NCBI GenBank assembly: GCA_033675545.1
Contig: JAWDGP010003399.1
Coordinates: forward strand, 1,668,501 to 1,732,500
Length of the DNA stretch: 64,000 nt
Direction of reading: 5' to 3'
DNA from: Elysia crispata
Lineage: Eukaryota; Mollusca; Gastropoda; Plakobranchidae
This document shows, piece after piece, positions 1-19,929 of the stretch (positions are counted from its first letter, which is position 1; each line of letters begins with the position of its first letter). The translations under genes were made by a program, and so were the position numbers. The notes below the pieces were generated by a model. The model searched no databases. It worked only from the letters and a program-made list of their open reading frames with translations, and was not told where the DNA came from.

Positions 1-3000
1 AGGAACTGAGTGTTGTAAAAATAACTATTTAAAGAAAAACATTATTCCATATTGATGAGAAAAATTGAGTTATTGGATGGTTTGTGAGTTGTATGAAAAT
101 TAAATTTCACGATTGTTGCATTAACCTTAGACTTGAAAGCATGTAATATTTATGATCATAGTTGTCACAATTCGTGTAAAATTCAGACACAATGCATTGT
201 TTTTTAGTTTAAAGTATCTCACAAAAAGACCTTTTTTGCTCTACAGGGAGTTGAAATGTTTATTTTGTAGATGAATTTGTGTCTGAAGCAGTCCCAAAAT
301 TAATTAAATGTCATTCATATCGTATAAAAAGATATTAATATTCAACTCAATGTATTTTTCTGAGAAAGTGTAATCATTATCATTGTTTAAAATTTCACTA
401 TTCTATAAAAAGATGAGATTTTTTTGCTATTTAGAAATAGAAAAACAAAAAGAATTGATTCATTCGTCTGTCAAATGTTGTTCTTTTTTAAATTGAAATT
501 CCTACATCTGACTCAGATGGGATGGTTGCCACATACTTCTTTTTTACAATAACTTAACCACATTGTATGATAATTCGTTTTACTTTTATTAATCTAGGCT
601 ATATATGAAAAGAAAAATGCTTGGTAGTTTTCTGGATAAGTTCAATACATGTATTAATATCTACTTTAGTAATTCAGTTAGGACATAACCCTTTGGACAG
701 CTCCATGTGATTACCAATAATTTGTGGCATATATGATTCACTTCATTTAGGTGCTTCTATTAAATGACTGTCAAGTAGCTGAGACCTTTTGATGGTTAAA
801 GCAAGTGTATGCTAGTTTGAACTGTATTAAATGTAGACTTATCTCCACTTAAAGATCTGATAATAATTCAAATTTGAATATTTTCACTCTGAGGTCAAAT
901 GCAGAATTTTAAAGTAAACACTATGCATTTTCTAGTTATCTCTCTGCATGAGAGCATGCAGGCCAAAACATAACTATAGTTTTTTGTTGATATTTTAGTA
1001 GAGTGTGTTATCCTACTTTATGGATACTTTCATTTGAATTCCAGTGCACACAGTGATACTATTTTGACCCTTAATGTCTTTACATCTTACAGGAATCCTG
1101 TGCGGAGCTTTCTCACAAAACTAAGTCCTATTAACTTTTCGTAATAAATAGCCTTTTATCAAGTGTAATGACAGAACTCATTAGATTGTTTAATCAAACA
1201 AAATGACTGAACCCATACAAGTGGTAAGCAGTAATGTTATTCCTATTTTTTTTTTTATGATTATTGATCAAAATGCATTTTTATGTAAATTGCGAGGTTC
1301 TTATTCTCAAAAAAAGAAAAAGGCATGAATTGTGCTTATCTGTGATAGATTGAAAATTGTGTAGTATTGATAATATGGTACATTGAAAATGAATTTAAAC
1401 ACAATACATGTATACTCTTTGTATGATGTGAGAGAATATTTTGTAAAGTCAGCTTCTGTTTTATGAATGGTACTATGAAAAATACACCATACAGTCCAAT
1501 TGAAAGTTTGTTATAGCTTATCAGAATGTGTGAAATGTGCATTTCTCCCTTTTCTTTGGGGCTTTTTTTTTTTCATAATTTTTCTTTGCATGTAGACTAA
1601 AAAGGAATATGGGTGTGATTGAGGCGATTGTTATTTCTAGAAATTTTATTTGAAATCTTTTATATGGGTTTGGAAAATTGCTCTACAATTATCATATTGT
1701 AACATAATGTGACCCAAAATCAGGAGAAAAAAATTTACCATGAGAGCATGAACAATACTGATTTGGATGATCATGAAGTTCAAATTATTTTCATGAAGTT
1801 AGAAGGTGATTTGAAAGAAGAAATTGGAATTTATACACACAGTGTGAACTATATGAATTCTTCTTTTTTTACTGACAAAGAACAAATTAAGCACAAAAAG
1901 AAAGAATTAAAAAAAAGAGAAGATAGTAAAATGTTTTTCGCTCTATGCAAGTGCTGCAACTCAACTAATTAAAATTTGCACAAACTTTCTAGTGTTTTTA
2001 AAGTCAAGTATTTGCCCACAGTGTCCTGTAACTTTTTATAAATGACTCAAATCTAGGGAATTTCTTTCAACTTACTCTTCAAATGTAAGGATTTAATCAC
2101 ATAAGTTTAATTATTTTCCTCCTGAGTCATAAATAGAGTGGTAAAAAAAAGATTGAGTTAAAAAGGTACAACTTTAATTTTTACTCTGGCTACAAATCCA
2201 ACTTTATATAATATTTCAAAAGCAGCTTAAGACACTTTAATAGCAAATGAATAAATATAATGTGTATTAAAGAGTGACATTTTTTTTGCTTTATTTTATA
2301 TGGGTCTGCATACGAAAAAAATAATTTATCTGGCAAATATGCATATATCCAAAAAAATATTCTGATATTTTCTGATAAGGCAAAATTTCCAAAAAGTAAT
2401 GGGTTTTACCATGCTCACTAATAAGGAAAAAAATTTAATATGAATTATGATGAGGTATCATCATTTTACATTGTGAAGTATGAGGTTTTAATGTTTGCAT
2501 TACATTAAGGTTTGTTCACTGCTTTTTTCTTAACTTTTAAGTAATATATGTAAATGTGTGGTGAGGAAAAAATGACATGGTATATCCAAATAAATCTGGA
2601 AAATAATTAAATTTAATATAATTAATATGTTATGACTTGCTCATTTTTATATCCGTTTGTCAGTAAATATGTGCTCCAAGAAAAACCTTTACAAAAAGGG
2701 TAAGAAAAGGTAAAAAGATCAACTCAAGGATTAGAGGAAAAAACAGTCTGCAGGGCTATCATACATATAAAACCAAACAAATATATTAAAAAAAAAATAA
2801 AAAAATATGTTTTTTTTCAGGAATCCAGTGATATATGTGGCTTTCCTTATTTTCATTGACAAATAATAAAAAGTGAAACTAAGCAAAAGATGTTCATACA
2901 ACTTCTTTTCAATTGGAAGTTCTTGCAATGCTGCTGTCTGCAGGAAAAGTTAACTGAAATTGCAAAGGTTAAATATTACTTTTTATTTTGTAGCAGAGGT

Positions 3001-4498
3001 AGCATAAATTCAATCCATATCTTCAGCCGCAGAGAGTGCCAAAGCATATTAGGTTTGTTTAGTCTTTTTTGTGCTCAGGGTTTTAAATAATTACATTATA
3101 TATTTTAACTTGAGTATCATTAGTCTATTTTCCAGTCTTTGTATATGTGTATGGGATACATTTTTGTTATTTTCATTTTTTTTAAGTAAATCAAAGTGTG
3201 TTAGCATTTTCCCGCAGCGACAATTTGTCAACATGGACATGAATGTTACTGCAAAAAATCAATCTATAATGGCTTGAAGGAAAAAACTTCAGTTATTTAA
3301 AAAAAATTTACAATATTAAAACTGAGTTTTACAATTATATAGAATGAGTGGATCAAAGCAGCAATTAACATTGATAAATAATTACATAAACGAAATAACT
3401 GGAACATTTAAATGGTTTAATATATCACACAAATCAACACCTGGAGTACATGAAATAAAACACAGAAGAAACAAAGAACAAATGAAAAATAATACCTTTA
3501 TTTTTTTAAATCACTGGAAAGCACAATTTGATCTAATGTTTTACAGGAGTATGCACTTCCCTTTTGCAACATGAATTTTACAATTTACCCAAATTAAATG
3601 TAAGCAGGCAAACTTGTTGAAAACAACTTTAGGGAGAATTGAATTTTTACTAGTGAAGCAGAAAGGTCAAACTAGAAGCAAGAGCTACAAAATTTCCTTG
3701 CAAGATAAACATGTGACAAACAATCAACTGAACCTGTATCCAAGGGGGTTGCAGGAGAAGTAACCATGTTATGAACACTGTTTCCTCTTTTCCTCCATCC
3801 TGTTTGCAGGCTCACGATCAAATGTATGCTTATCCAAATACAGTAACTTGAAGAGGCCAAGAAATTTGCTTGCTAGGCATTTAAATTGGGCTAGAAGAGC
3901 TGCTTGCAACGTTTATACAACGTTTATACTAAAATTACAACAGTAGCTGTCTGGTTCACTCTCTAGAAGCAACTACAGCTTCAAAACTATTTTTAATGTA
4001 CCTGCTAATTATCTTTTCTTTGATTTATTTTCAACTTGCAATCATTCTCATCAACGAGGACAGATAAACTCTTTCTTCAATGTCTAAATCCAAGTTGCCA
4101 AGCTCAGTTAAGAAATTATTATTAAAGAAAAAAAATGACCATATCTTACCACTTCATTTTTTTTTTAAATTTCAATTTTTTATCTGACTTGGAGAAAGAT
4201 GTAAAGTCAATTATGAATGTTGAGCCTTTCTGTTATAAACTATTGTGGGATTTTTTCGCAACTTGGGACAAAAACTCAAATTTAGACATTGTACCTTTTT
4301 TTTTCTTTCGCAAATCTTCCAAAACATATTGCATAACATAAAAAAACTCCTTCACTTAATTAAAACAAAATTTCAGGAAAATAAGGACGTATTATACCTC
4401 TGTCGAAAGATTCAAAGTTTTACAATTAAATTTTTTACAAAATGCATTCAAAGCTCATAACAAAACAAAGCAACAAAAACTTAACATCTGGTCTGTAA
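1..4498. other. Gene-free AT-rich DNA downstream of OCIAD1
   Basis: I see no spliced or intact coding region here. The part nearest 4498 is presumably OCIAD1 3' UTR on the minus strand, but with so many A/T runs I cannot choose a polyadenylation site. The open frame at 1709-1972 is lysine-rich and looks accidental. Two TACATGTA palindromes lie near 648 and 1404. No transposon ends were recognised. Confidence 0.5.
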
Positions 4499-11507
<7,009 letters not shown>

Positions 11508-11537
11508 CCTTTATTTCTAGAACTTGTTCAGATCACT
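11508..11537 (-). other. OCIAD1 5' UTR segment with upstream splice acceptor
   Basis: On the minus strand a pyrimidine tract and CAG (acceptor AG at 11539-11538) come directly before 30 nt of UTR and the ATG at 11507. This implies a non-coding first exon further upstream (higher coordinates), possibly at the CpG-richer patch near 16 kb. Confidence 0.6.
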
Positions 11538-12957
11538 CTGGAAAAAAAAGGAAATTCTAAAATTCACTGAACATATCTATTTATGAATATTTAAAAAATT
11601 GCTAACCTATCTTCTACTCTTTCCTATCAGTAAAAATGTAGTTGGATCCAAAACAATTTGAATACTTTGTTGAACAGCCATTAATTGATGCTTTTTCAAT
11701 CACATTAGAGAAAACAAACAACAAAAATGTAATTTCCCTCAATTCATATAAAATACATGATATAAAAAAAAACAACAAACAAATATTTAGCAGATTTTCA
11801 AAACCATTCCAGGATAAATTATAACTTCAACTCTGACAATTTTTCTTCTTAAATGCTGCTTTTCTCAACATCCATCATTTCTGTACAATTGTTCTGACTT
11901 TGACAACATATATACCAGTACTAAATAAATTACAATAGCCAAGTTTTGAAAAAAGAGGTCTAAAAGCTATTTAAACTTCCTGAATTAATTTTTCTGTGCA
12001 TTTCTCAAACACAGTTTCTGCTTCTTTTTCTTACTATTTATCTATTCATACCAAAATTCCTTAATTTGTTTTTCATTCTTTTTTTTTCTTTTGGTAAGCT
12101 CACAGACACAAAACTACACTGCCTTACTAAAATCTATTCTAGCCTTTTCAAAATGCTGGACCAATCATTGATGTCAGAACAGTAAATGAACCAACAATAA
12201 TAATAAATTTTCTTATAGGCAAACTGTGATGCAAAAGAGTTGTGATAGGGCATTTTGGGGGATAGATGTGTTGCAACTCTGTACATTTAGTCATCAAAGA
12301 AATTTTTTTTTAGACAAAGGTTCCTTTTGCCAAAGGTACTCAAAAAGCTGTTCACATTCCTTTCTTTTCACTTCTGATATCAAATTTGTATGAATTCAGA
12401 TGTCTCAAGACATTTCACATAAATTTGTCAAAAGACAAATGCTGAACCAATCTATTCTTCAAAAATTTCTGTTTTTACTTACCAAAGGGAGAATGCACTG
12501 CAGTGCAAAAGTGTTATGACTTGAAATACACATACCATGGAGTACAGATAAAAAGAAATAATATCTTATAATTGCATAATTATTTCCTGCTTAGACAGAG
12601 ATATGTCATATTATTTTGGCATTTATAAATATGGACTTCTACAGCTATTCTCAAATTCATCACTGTTTTGGGATGGTTAAAAACAATATGCTCATCTCTT
12701 CTTGATAATAAGTTACTTTCAAACCAATTTCTCTGACTGTGGTTGCTAAGAAACAAAGTTTAATGACAGACTGACCCATTAACTGTGGGCATGAATTAGG
12801 CTGTAATTATCTAATATAGCTATTGCTAGTTGTAGAGTACATTCTTATTATCTAATCCAGCAATTGTAACGCTGGTTTTGGGTTCATGCTCCTAAGAAAG
12901 AGACAAGGCAAGGCAATTTCAAACAGTAACAATAATATTGAGTCTCATTTAATCCTT

Positions 12958-13096
<139 letters not shown>

Positions 13097-14364
13097 AGCA
13101 CAAATAACGGTAAAGCTGTTGACTTTTTGGTTCTACTCATGCAGTTAATTTTATCTGGTCAGTGTCAATACCTTTGGAGGCAGAGCCAGGAGGCATTTTA
13201 ACTGTGGTTCTGCTCACATGGGGACCCACAGGTAGGGAAGAACACTCAATTTCTGGATTGGGCATGTGGCAGTGCAGAATACCTGTGTTTGTACTGTGCA
13301 TGCTGTGGTTTACAACAGCTTTCATTGCACCCCCCCCCCCCACCTAATTTCTGGGTATAAGTAACATTTTTATTTTTGCAATCTTCACACCTTTTTTTTC
13401 AATGTATGGTTCAAGGCTTTTGATGAGATTAGTAAAGATAGAGTGATAAAAACAAAGGCTTTCAAAATTTTGAAGGGAAGGTTGACTGGATATAATATTT
13501 TCAGTTCACAATGTCATTAATGAATGATTGGATTTGCAATGAAAGTAAAAGAGATAATTAATTAATTTTGTTAACTCCTCCCTTACTGAGCTTTACAGAA
13601 ACAAGAGGTTGTGATTGAAATGTAACTAAATAGGTTTGGTCTAATCACAAAAATCGTCCAAACTAATTACACATTCAACACCAGTGGCAATCCATATGAT
13701 TTTTATGAATCTAGGAAGACTCTGGAAGTGGAAATTTCTACTCCTTTTCATAACTGAGGACAGATGGTGGGGTTGGGTTGGGGGTGAGTAAAGGGGGAAG
13801 GAGGAGTCATGTGGTAGAATTACCACTGCACAGTTCTTTTGCTTGCTCCTTGGTAGAAGTAACAACCACATGCAGAGAAAACCTGCCTGTTCTCTATGTG
13901 ATCTGCATCATCATTTGTCCAAGGAGGGAAAAAAAGCCACCTTTTCATTGATATTCTTAGCAAAAATACAGTCTCACAAATACGTGAAATGGGGCATTTA
14001 TAAGAGAATTTCAAGCCTAAATCATGTGGATGCTGTGCATAAGTGGGGTTATTTGTCACCCACCAACAGTAACAGAACCAGATAATAATACCATAAAAAG
14101 GAGAGAGGCAAAAAAGAATGCTGTCCCTGTGTGTTGAATCAATAACTTAAGATTGGAAAGTAGCCTTGGCAGGAGGTCTTGATCAGCCGTCTAGTAGTAT
14201 GCTTTTGCATCGCATATTACTGCATTCACTATATTTAAGCCTTTTATCTTTACCGTTTAAAATTCCAATCCCTTTTTTATGATTGATATACAGTGTGTTA
14301 TGCTTCATTTTTTCTTTTTTTTTTTTTTTTTACATTTAATTGTTTTGTCTTTACAGTCTCCAAA

Positions 14365-14420
14365 ACATAACCCTTTCACATGCAAAATTAACACATAACC
14401 CTTTCACATGCAAAATTAAC
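14365..14420 (+). repeat. 28-bp perfect tandem duplication
   Basis: Two identical adjacent 28-bp copies, 14365-14392 and 14393-14420, each beginning ACATAACCCTTTCACATGCA. With no divergence between copies, this looks like a recent small tandem duplication. Confidence 0.95.
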
Positions 14421-15476
14421 TAAGATAGACACTGAATCAGTCTCTGTACTAACACTGGTTGGTGAGGTTTGATTATATGGCTTGCCGGTAATGCTGTAGA
14501 GTGACGACCTGACAGTGTCCGTCTCATTCTTTTCTCGTGTACATTTAATCAAACAGCGGTATTGCAATTGAAAATGTATAATAGCATCGAATTCAAAGCA
14601 TCACTGTACTATCCGACTGGATTAAATGGTGTATTTATCGCCTCTCCTAAAGTATACTTACATAGACACATTTCCTCCCAAAACAGCAGTCTGACACTGT
14701 CTTGTTTTGGTTTCTTTGTAAGGTCATGAACCAATTGAACCTACTCTCAAAATCGCTTACTAGAAGCTTGTCAATTCTGTTTTCGCATTTTAAATGAATT
14801 TTGCAGAGGATAAAGCTCTATAGCCGCCCCATTCAAATCAATTTAAAAAAAGCACAAAAATTAACGTGTGACCATTTCACTTCAGAGCAGCAGTAGAAGC
14901 ATCTAATAATCCAAAAATTTCGCTCTCTGCATCCTAATATTTTGCTTCTTAAAATGCTGAAAAATTTTATAAACGTTTGTTTACAACTAAAAAAGTAAAG
15001 TCTTAACTGGTAGGTATTAAAATAAAATTTATGAACTTGCTAGTTAATACGCAACTTCTCCTTGAGTTATGAAACGTATTAACGACGAGTTTACTTAAAT
15101 ATAAAATTTTAAAAAATTAGATGTGCATGTTAAGAAACATGTTTTTATCATCTTGATATTCTAGTGAAAACTAAAAATTAAAGTTGCACTTACAAATCAG
15201 TTTGACTTGCAACCACATTAAATTAGCCTAATAACGTGGGCGATAAAATTGTAGTTTCGTTTTCATTTTCATTTATTTTACTGGAGTCTTGCTTTAGTAG
15301 AACTCTGATGTGAGAGATTTTTTCTTGCTTATTTAATTATATAGAATTTTAATTTCAGTCGATAAGAATAAAACGTTGAGACGTTCCCATTAATAAAGTG
15401 CTGACAGGGGTCCTCTAAACAATCGGTAATTGTTCACATTAATGCAGTAGAAATCTAGATCGGTAAATCTGCAGAT

Positions 15477-15678
15477 ATCGGCCCAACTCACGTTAGACTT
15501 TACAATTGAATCTTTCTCGACGAATTCGAAACTTGTATTGAAATAGGATCTTTGAGCTACACAAAACTACTTATATCTTGAAAAGTATTTATTTACGACG
15601 AATAAAACCTTTATATTCATAATCAGCAAATCAGATTCATTAAGAAAAATACAGTTTTAAAGCTTAAGTTGGGCCGAT
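15477..15678. repeat. About 200-bp segment bounded by a 12-bp inverted repeat
   Basis: ATCGGCCCAACT at 15477-15488 is repeated inverted as AGTTGGGCCGAT at 15667-15678. No clear target-site duplication or coding content. It may be a short MITE or a chance palindrome in the upstream region of OCIAD1. Confidence 0.35.
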
Positions 15679-15937
15679 CTTATAGGGAATTCTGCGTTCA
15701 ATCTTTTTCGACTGTGCTAAATCGATAGTCCAGTCAGGTCTATGAAATTGTTTATTTTCAGTAGGTCATCGCCAGATTCCCAAAGCTTCTCGCTGACTGG
15801 AGCTTCTGTGGGCTCTCTATAGGGAATGAAACTTCACAGAGTTAGAAGTCATGAGCTTTACTTTAACTAAGTTGCTGCCAGTGTATCAAGCAATAGTGAC
15901 TACAAGAATGCACATTTAGTGAGTAAGGTATTTATTT

Positions 15938-16045
15938 ACTATTACTCCCGCCCGTTATTTTTATGGCGTAGTAATACAGTTATTTTCGTTTCTCTTTCTG
16001 TGTTAAGATGGCGGACTCGGAGGCAGGACGGGAGTAATGGTAAAT
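15938..16045. promoter_or_regulatory. Candidate promoter patch with YY1-like motif
   Basis: A CpG-richer stretch contains AAGATGGCGGAC at about 16006-16017, close to the YY1 core-promoter motif AAGATGGCGGC. It is bracketed by ATTACTCCCGCC near 15943 and its near-complement GGACGGGAGTAAT near 16026. The position fits the start of OCIAD1 on the minus strand (4.4 kb above its first known acceptor) or, less likely, of PFAS. There is no transcript evidence. Confidence 0.4.
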
Positions 16046-16911
16046 TTTTACCGTGAGTAAAAAACAGGAAATCATAAAATGAACACTTATGAGAAAACTT
16101 TGACAATAAAATTATCTAGATCTAGATCTGCTTAGATCTTCAAAATACCTCTGATAATTTAACAGATCTCACGACTTCCTACAAAGTTGCATAACTCTGT
16201 CAAATCACATTCCCTATAGAATAATACTGATAGATCAAGATCATACACCTGGCTTTCCAAGCCTAGTCTTTTTTCAAAAGTTCATCTCAGCCTAGAGACT
16301 CGTTACCCAGTGTGATCCTGCCTCTTTTGTTTACATAATACATGACAGCCATAATGGATATAATATTGGAAAATAAGCAAAACTAACTTAATAGTACTTC
16401 TTTATTTTCTTCAATACATTTATTTTTGACTTCTAATTTCTTTCCATTAACCGTTCGGATACTTGGGATTAGTTAGTCAGTAATGATTGCCACCAGTATC
16501 CAATATGACTGCCATGTAAACAAAAGAGCTGGGACACCTGCCAATATGCATTACTGATAAATGAAGCTCTAGAACTGCAAACAGTTTTGTTGAAAATATT
16601 GCTTTTTTGATTTTTAATGGACAGGCATAGCTGGATGCATCCCATTTTTTTTCCAGTACTGGACGACAACAAAAGTATCCTAAATTTTGAAATTCATTTA
16701 AAACTTTTTAAGGCTCCCCTTTCTTGTGTGTAATGTTCATGGCATTATATTTATAGTATGACCTAAAAGTAGGGATGACACCAGCTATCATGTTCATTTT
16801 CACAGTGGACCCTCAGACCATGGAACAATAATTTCAGAATTTTTGTGACACTTTTAGAAACTTGTAAAGTATATTTTAAGCCATAAAATATTTAAAACCA
16901 TATAAGATTGT

Positions 16912-16935
16912 CCTCCTCTCTCTGTCTGTCTGTCT

Positions 16936-17027
<92 letters not shown>

Positions 17028-17034
17028 TTCTCTA
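16912..17034 (+). repeat. (TC)n microsatellite with TCTG start
   Basis: A short TCTG run passes into a long TC tract with a few TTTC interruptions, ending near 17034. It lies between the OCIAD1 and PFAS candidate promoters. Confidence 0.97.
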
Positions 17035-19010
17035 TGTACTATTAGAATTGTCTGGTTACTCAGACTTGCATGGTATGAATCAAGTACTTTTTAGAACCAG
17101 TTTATAGACTAACCACACAGACAGTCTAATAGTAACAGGGAGAATTGTTTATAAGAAAACTAAAAAACAAAAAAACAATTACAAACTTTCATGCATCCAA
17201 AAACAAAGTTATCTTCCCCTACAAACATTAGGCAAGGCTGTTAAGAGCTTGCATCTTAGTTTGCTTGCTGAACTCAGTGGCACTACAGAGGTCAGGAGGT
17301 CAATTTACCTGGTGGCTGTCTGACGAAGAAGGTCAGCATGACCCAGATTTACCCCATTTTGTACACAAAAACAAAAAAATTGTTAAAAATTAGCAAATTG
17401 TGTCTTAATGTTTATATTAATTTAGATTGATTACTGCTCTTTATATAGATATAAAATTCATCATGGTGAAAAAAATAGGCAGGTAGGGGCGATACTATTT
17501 TTTTAGTCTTTTATATCAGTCTTTCTGTGATGGAAAGACTCACTTACAAACGAATAAAAATAAAAGTTTCCTCACCATCTATAGCTTAGAGACTAAAGCA
17601 TTATAAATATAGGTAGAAGTATGAAATGGTCGCATAATAAATTTCATTTCTGAGACCCTCTTCAGAGGCCTACAATGGCCACTTGTTTATCATAACTCTA
17701 GTCTAATTCACATTCATTAACCAGACTGGCTGCTGGGGCTTGGCTTCCGGCTATCAGTCTGTATTTCGGACTATAAAGATAATCCATGTGATTCCATCCC
17801 CAGCTTTGAATAAGCTGAGTTTTTAATGCTGAAACATCTTCGTCTAGTGAAGAAACTACAAACCATGTTTGTACACGTAGTTTGTGCATGCATATGTACA
17901 ATGTGAATAGGTCTTTGTATGCTGTGATTGTGTGTCACTGTGTGTATGAATATTATGTAAAGGTGCGTGTGTCTTTGTGTGTAATTATTTTGCATAGTAT
18001 GTACCAGCCAGATAATTATATTTGCTAAATATTAGGTTTTCGCCAATTTTTGCCTCTTTGTTGGGGGGATATTTGTATGTAAAAATGGTGCAACCTGAAG
18101 AAGATGACACCTCATTATTACTTCATCTTTTTTTCTGAATTATATTCATTCCACAGGTGTGCAGCAGCAGACCCAGAGTCCTTCAAATTCTGAACCATTT
18201 CTTTACTCTTAGTCTGTTTGATATTTCTTATCTTCACATCACGCTTTGGAGTTATAGTTATTGAATGGTTGTTACAAACCTCAACCTCAATGTTAATATT
18301 ACATATGAAAAAGGTATCTTCTTTCTATTTTTGCAATGACTTGGTTTTTTTCTTGAATCTTCTTGGTTTCTAGTCCAAGAACAATTGCAGCAAATTCTAC
18401 ATAATTCATTAACACATTTATTGTGGTATTCAATGGTATGAGCCATTACAGCGTCCACCGCTTATATTAGTAAGGAGAGTTATACCCCATGTAATTTTTT
18501 CTTATATGAAGTTGAAATGTTCATTAAAAATTTCGTCCCTACATAAAGTATTTAGCCTGTAGACATATTACCAATTGTATGCTAAAAAATAACGAAAGAA
18601 AATATAATAATAGTTTTTTTTTTTATATGTCTTACTATCATCTCGATGGCACTGAACTGGCATTTATATACTGTCTTACCGACAATACTTTTTGGGTCCC
18701 AATTTTTGAAACTTTCACTGTGTTTTGTGTATGACAATACCATTGCATACATTTATGATTGAAAAATCCCGTGAGAGATTATTTTTTATTTTTATTTCAA
18801 AATTAAAAGCACAAATTTTTAACCTGATGCTATTGTTTACGCAAAGGATGATAAAAATTTTATTAGAAATAACATAACTTTAACCTTTACTCCGTTAAAA
18901 AAAGATAATAAAAAGCACTTTATAATCATACCCTGTTTGGCACCATCAGTTTAAAAATGCATTTGTAAATAAATGTTGAAAACAAGTAAAATTTAGGAAT
19001 TCCTGTGCTG
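17035..19010. other. Non-coding DNA between the head-to-head genes
   Basis: No coding exon or transposon end was recognised. A (TG)-rich patch occurs near 17905-17985. Open frames here are short and lack family motifs. Confidence 0.45.
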
Positions 19011-19014
19011 TGCC

Positions 19015-19215
19015 AACGAACGAGCATGATTAATGCGGCAGCTCAACTGATATTGTCACGGTACCTTCGCATGCGCTTGCCCATCCCTCCCGATACGGTT
19101 ATCTCATACGCCAAGTCTGAATTCCACAGGTGATAAATCACTTTGCGCTCTTGACAGCTAAAAGTTCGGTTTTAGCCCGAAACGAACAGCTGTGTAGGAG
19201 GCTTTCTTTTTAAAT
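19015..19215. promoter_or_regulatory. Candidate PFAS promoter with NRF1-like motif
   Basis: A locally CpG-rich block stands out from the AT-rich surroundings. CGCATGCGC at 19068-19076 resembles the NRF1 site (GCGCATGCGC), common in promoters of housekeeping metabolic genes. Possible 5' splice donors follow (for example CACAG|GTGATA near 19127). It lies about 2.7 kb upstream of the PFAS start codon, where a 5' UTR exon is required. No TATA box was identified. Confidence 0.45.
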
Positions 19216-19929
19216 CTTCCATAAACACACACAAAATAAACCAACCAAAAAGCCTGTGCCTCTGATTCCTAAGACAGACTACCACTAGCCTCTCTATTCC
19301 TTGAACAGCACAGTAGACTGTAATCTTTTACATCACAGTGGTGATGGAGGGGCAAGAGCAATTAATTTTAATTGTAAAATAACAAAGGGAATTGTTAATA
19401 GGGTTTCCAGCTCAAAACAAATATGTCTGACGTAAGTCTGAACCACCCTTATTCATGCTTCTAGTAACAGAGAATCATCATTTATGCTGAAATAAGATTG
19501 GCCAGTGAAACCAGAGTCAGATAAATTACCTTTAACATAAGATGATAAGTTACCATTGAATGCTTCAATTTTATTTTGTAATCTTGAAATACTAATGCTC
19601 TTCATGTACCTAGGAAAACAATTTATGCTAATTTTGTTATTTAACTTAACACTACAGCTATACCCTATTGTGTAATTGATGTCATATTCAAATCTCATTT
19701 TTACAATGTTTGATATAAAATTTTGCTCATATTATAATATTACATGGCTGAAAAAATGGACAACATTTGAGTCCTCTGTCATAAGTTATTCAAAATATCA
19801 AATGCCACATATCCAACTATTTTGGATTAGCTTTTGTGCGTATTTTGACATTAATACCCTTTAAAAAAAAAAGGATGCAAGTAAAAAATAATGGAAAATA
19901 ATTCAAAATATTGCATCTAGGGTAATAAA

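Noticed and set aside
1709-1972. 87-codon open frame rich in Lys/Glu
   Set aside because: AT-rich, no family motif, no splice or promoter context; ordinary chance frame.
13137-13347. Open frames on both strands of the GC-richer island
   Set aside because: No recognisable domain and no splice partners; kept only as an unexplained block.
17698-17901. 67-codon minus-strand frame with CAGACTG/CAGTCTG inverted motif
   Set aside because: Considered as a small RNA or repeat, but no boxes, tail or family motif could be supported.
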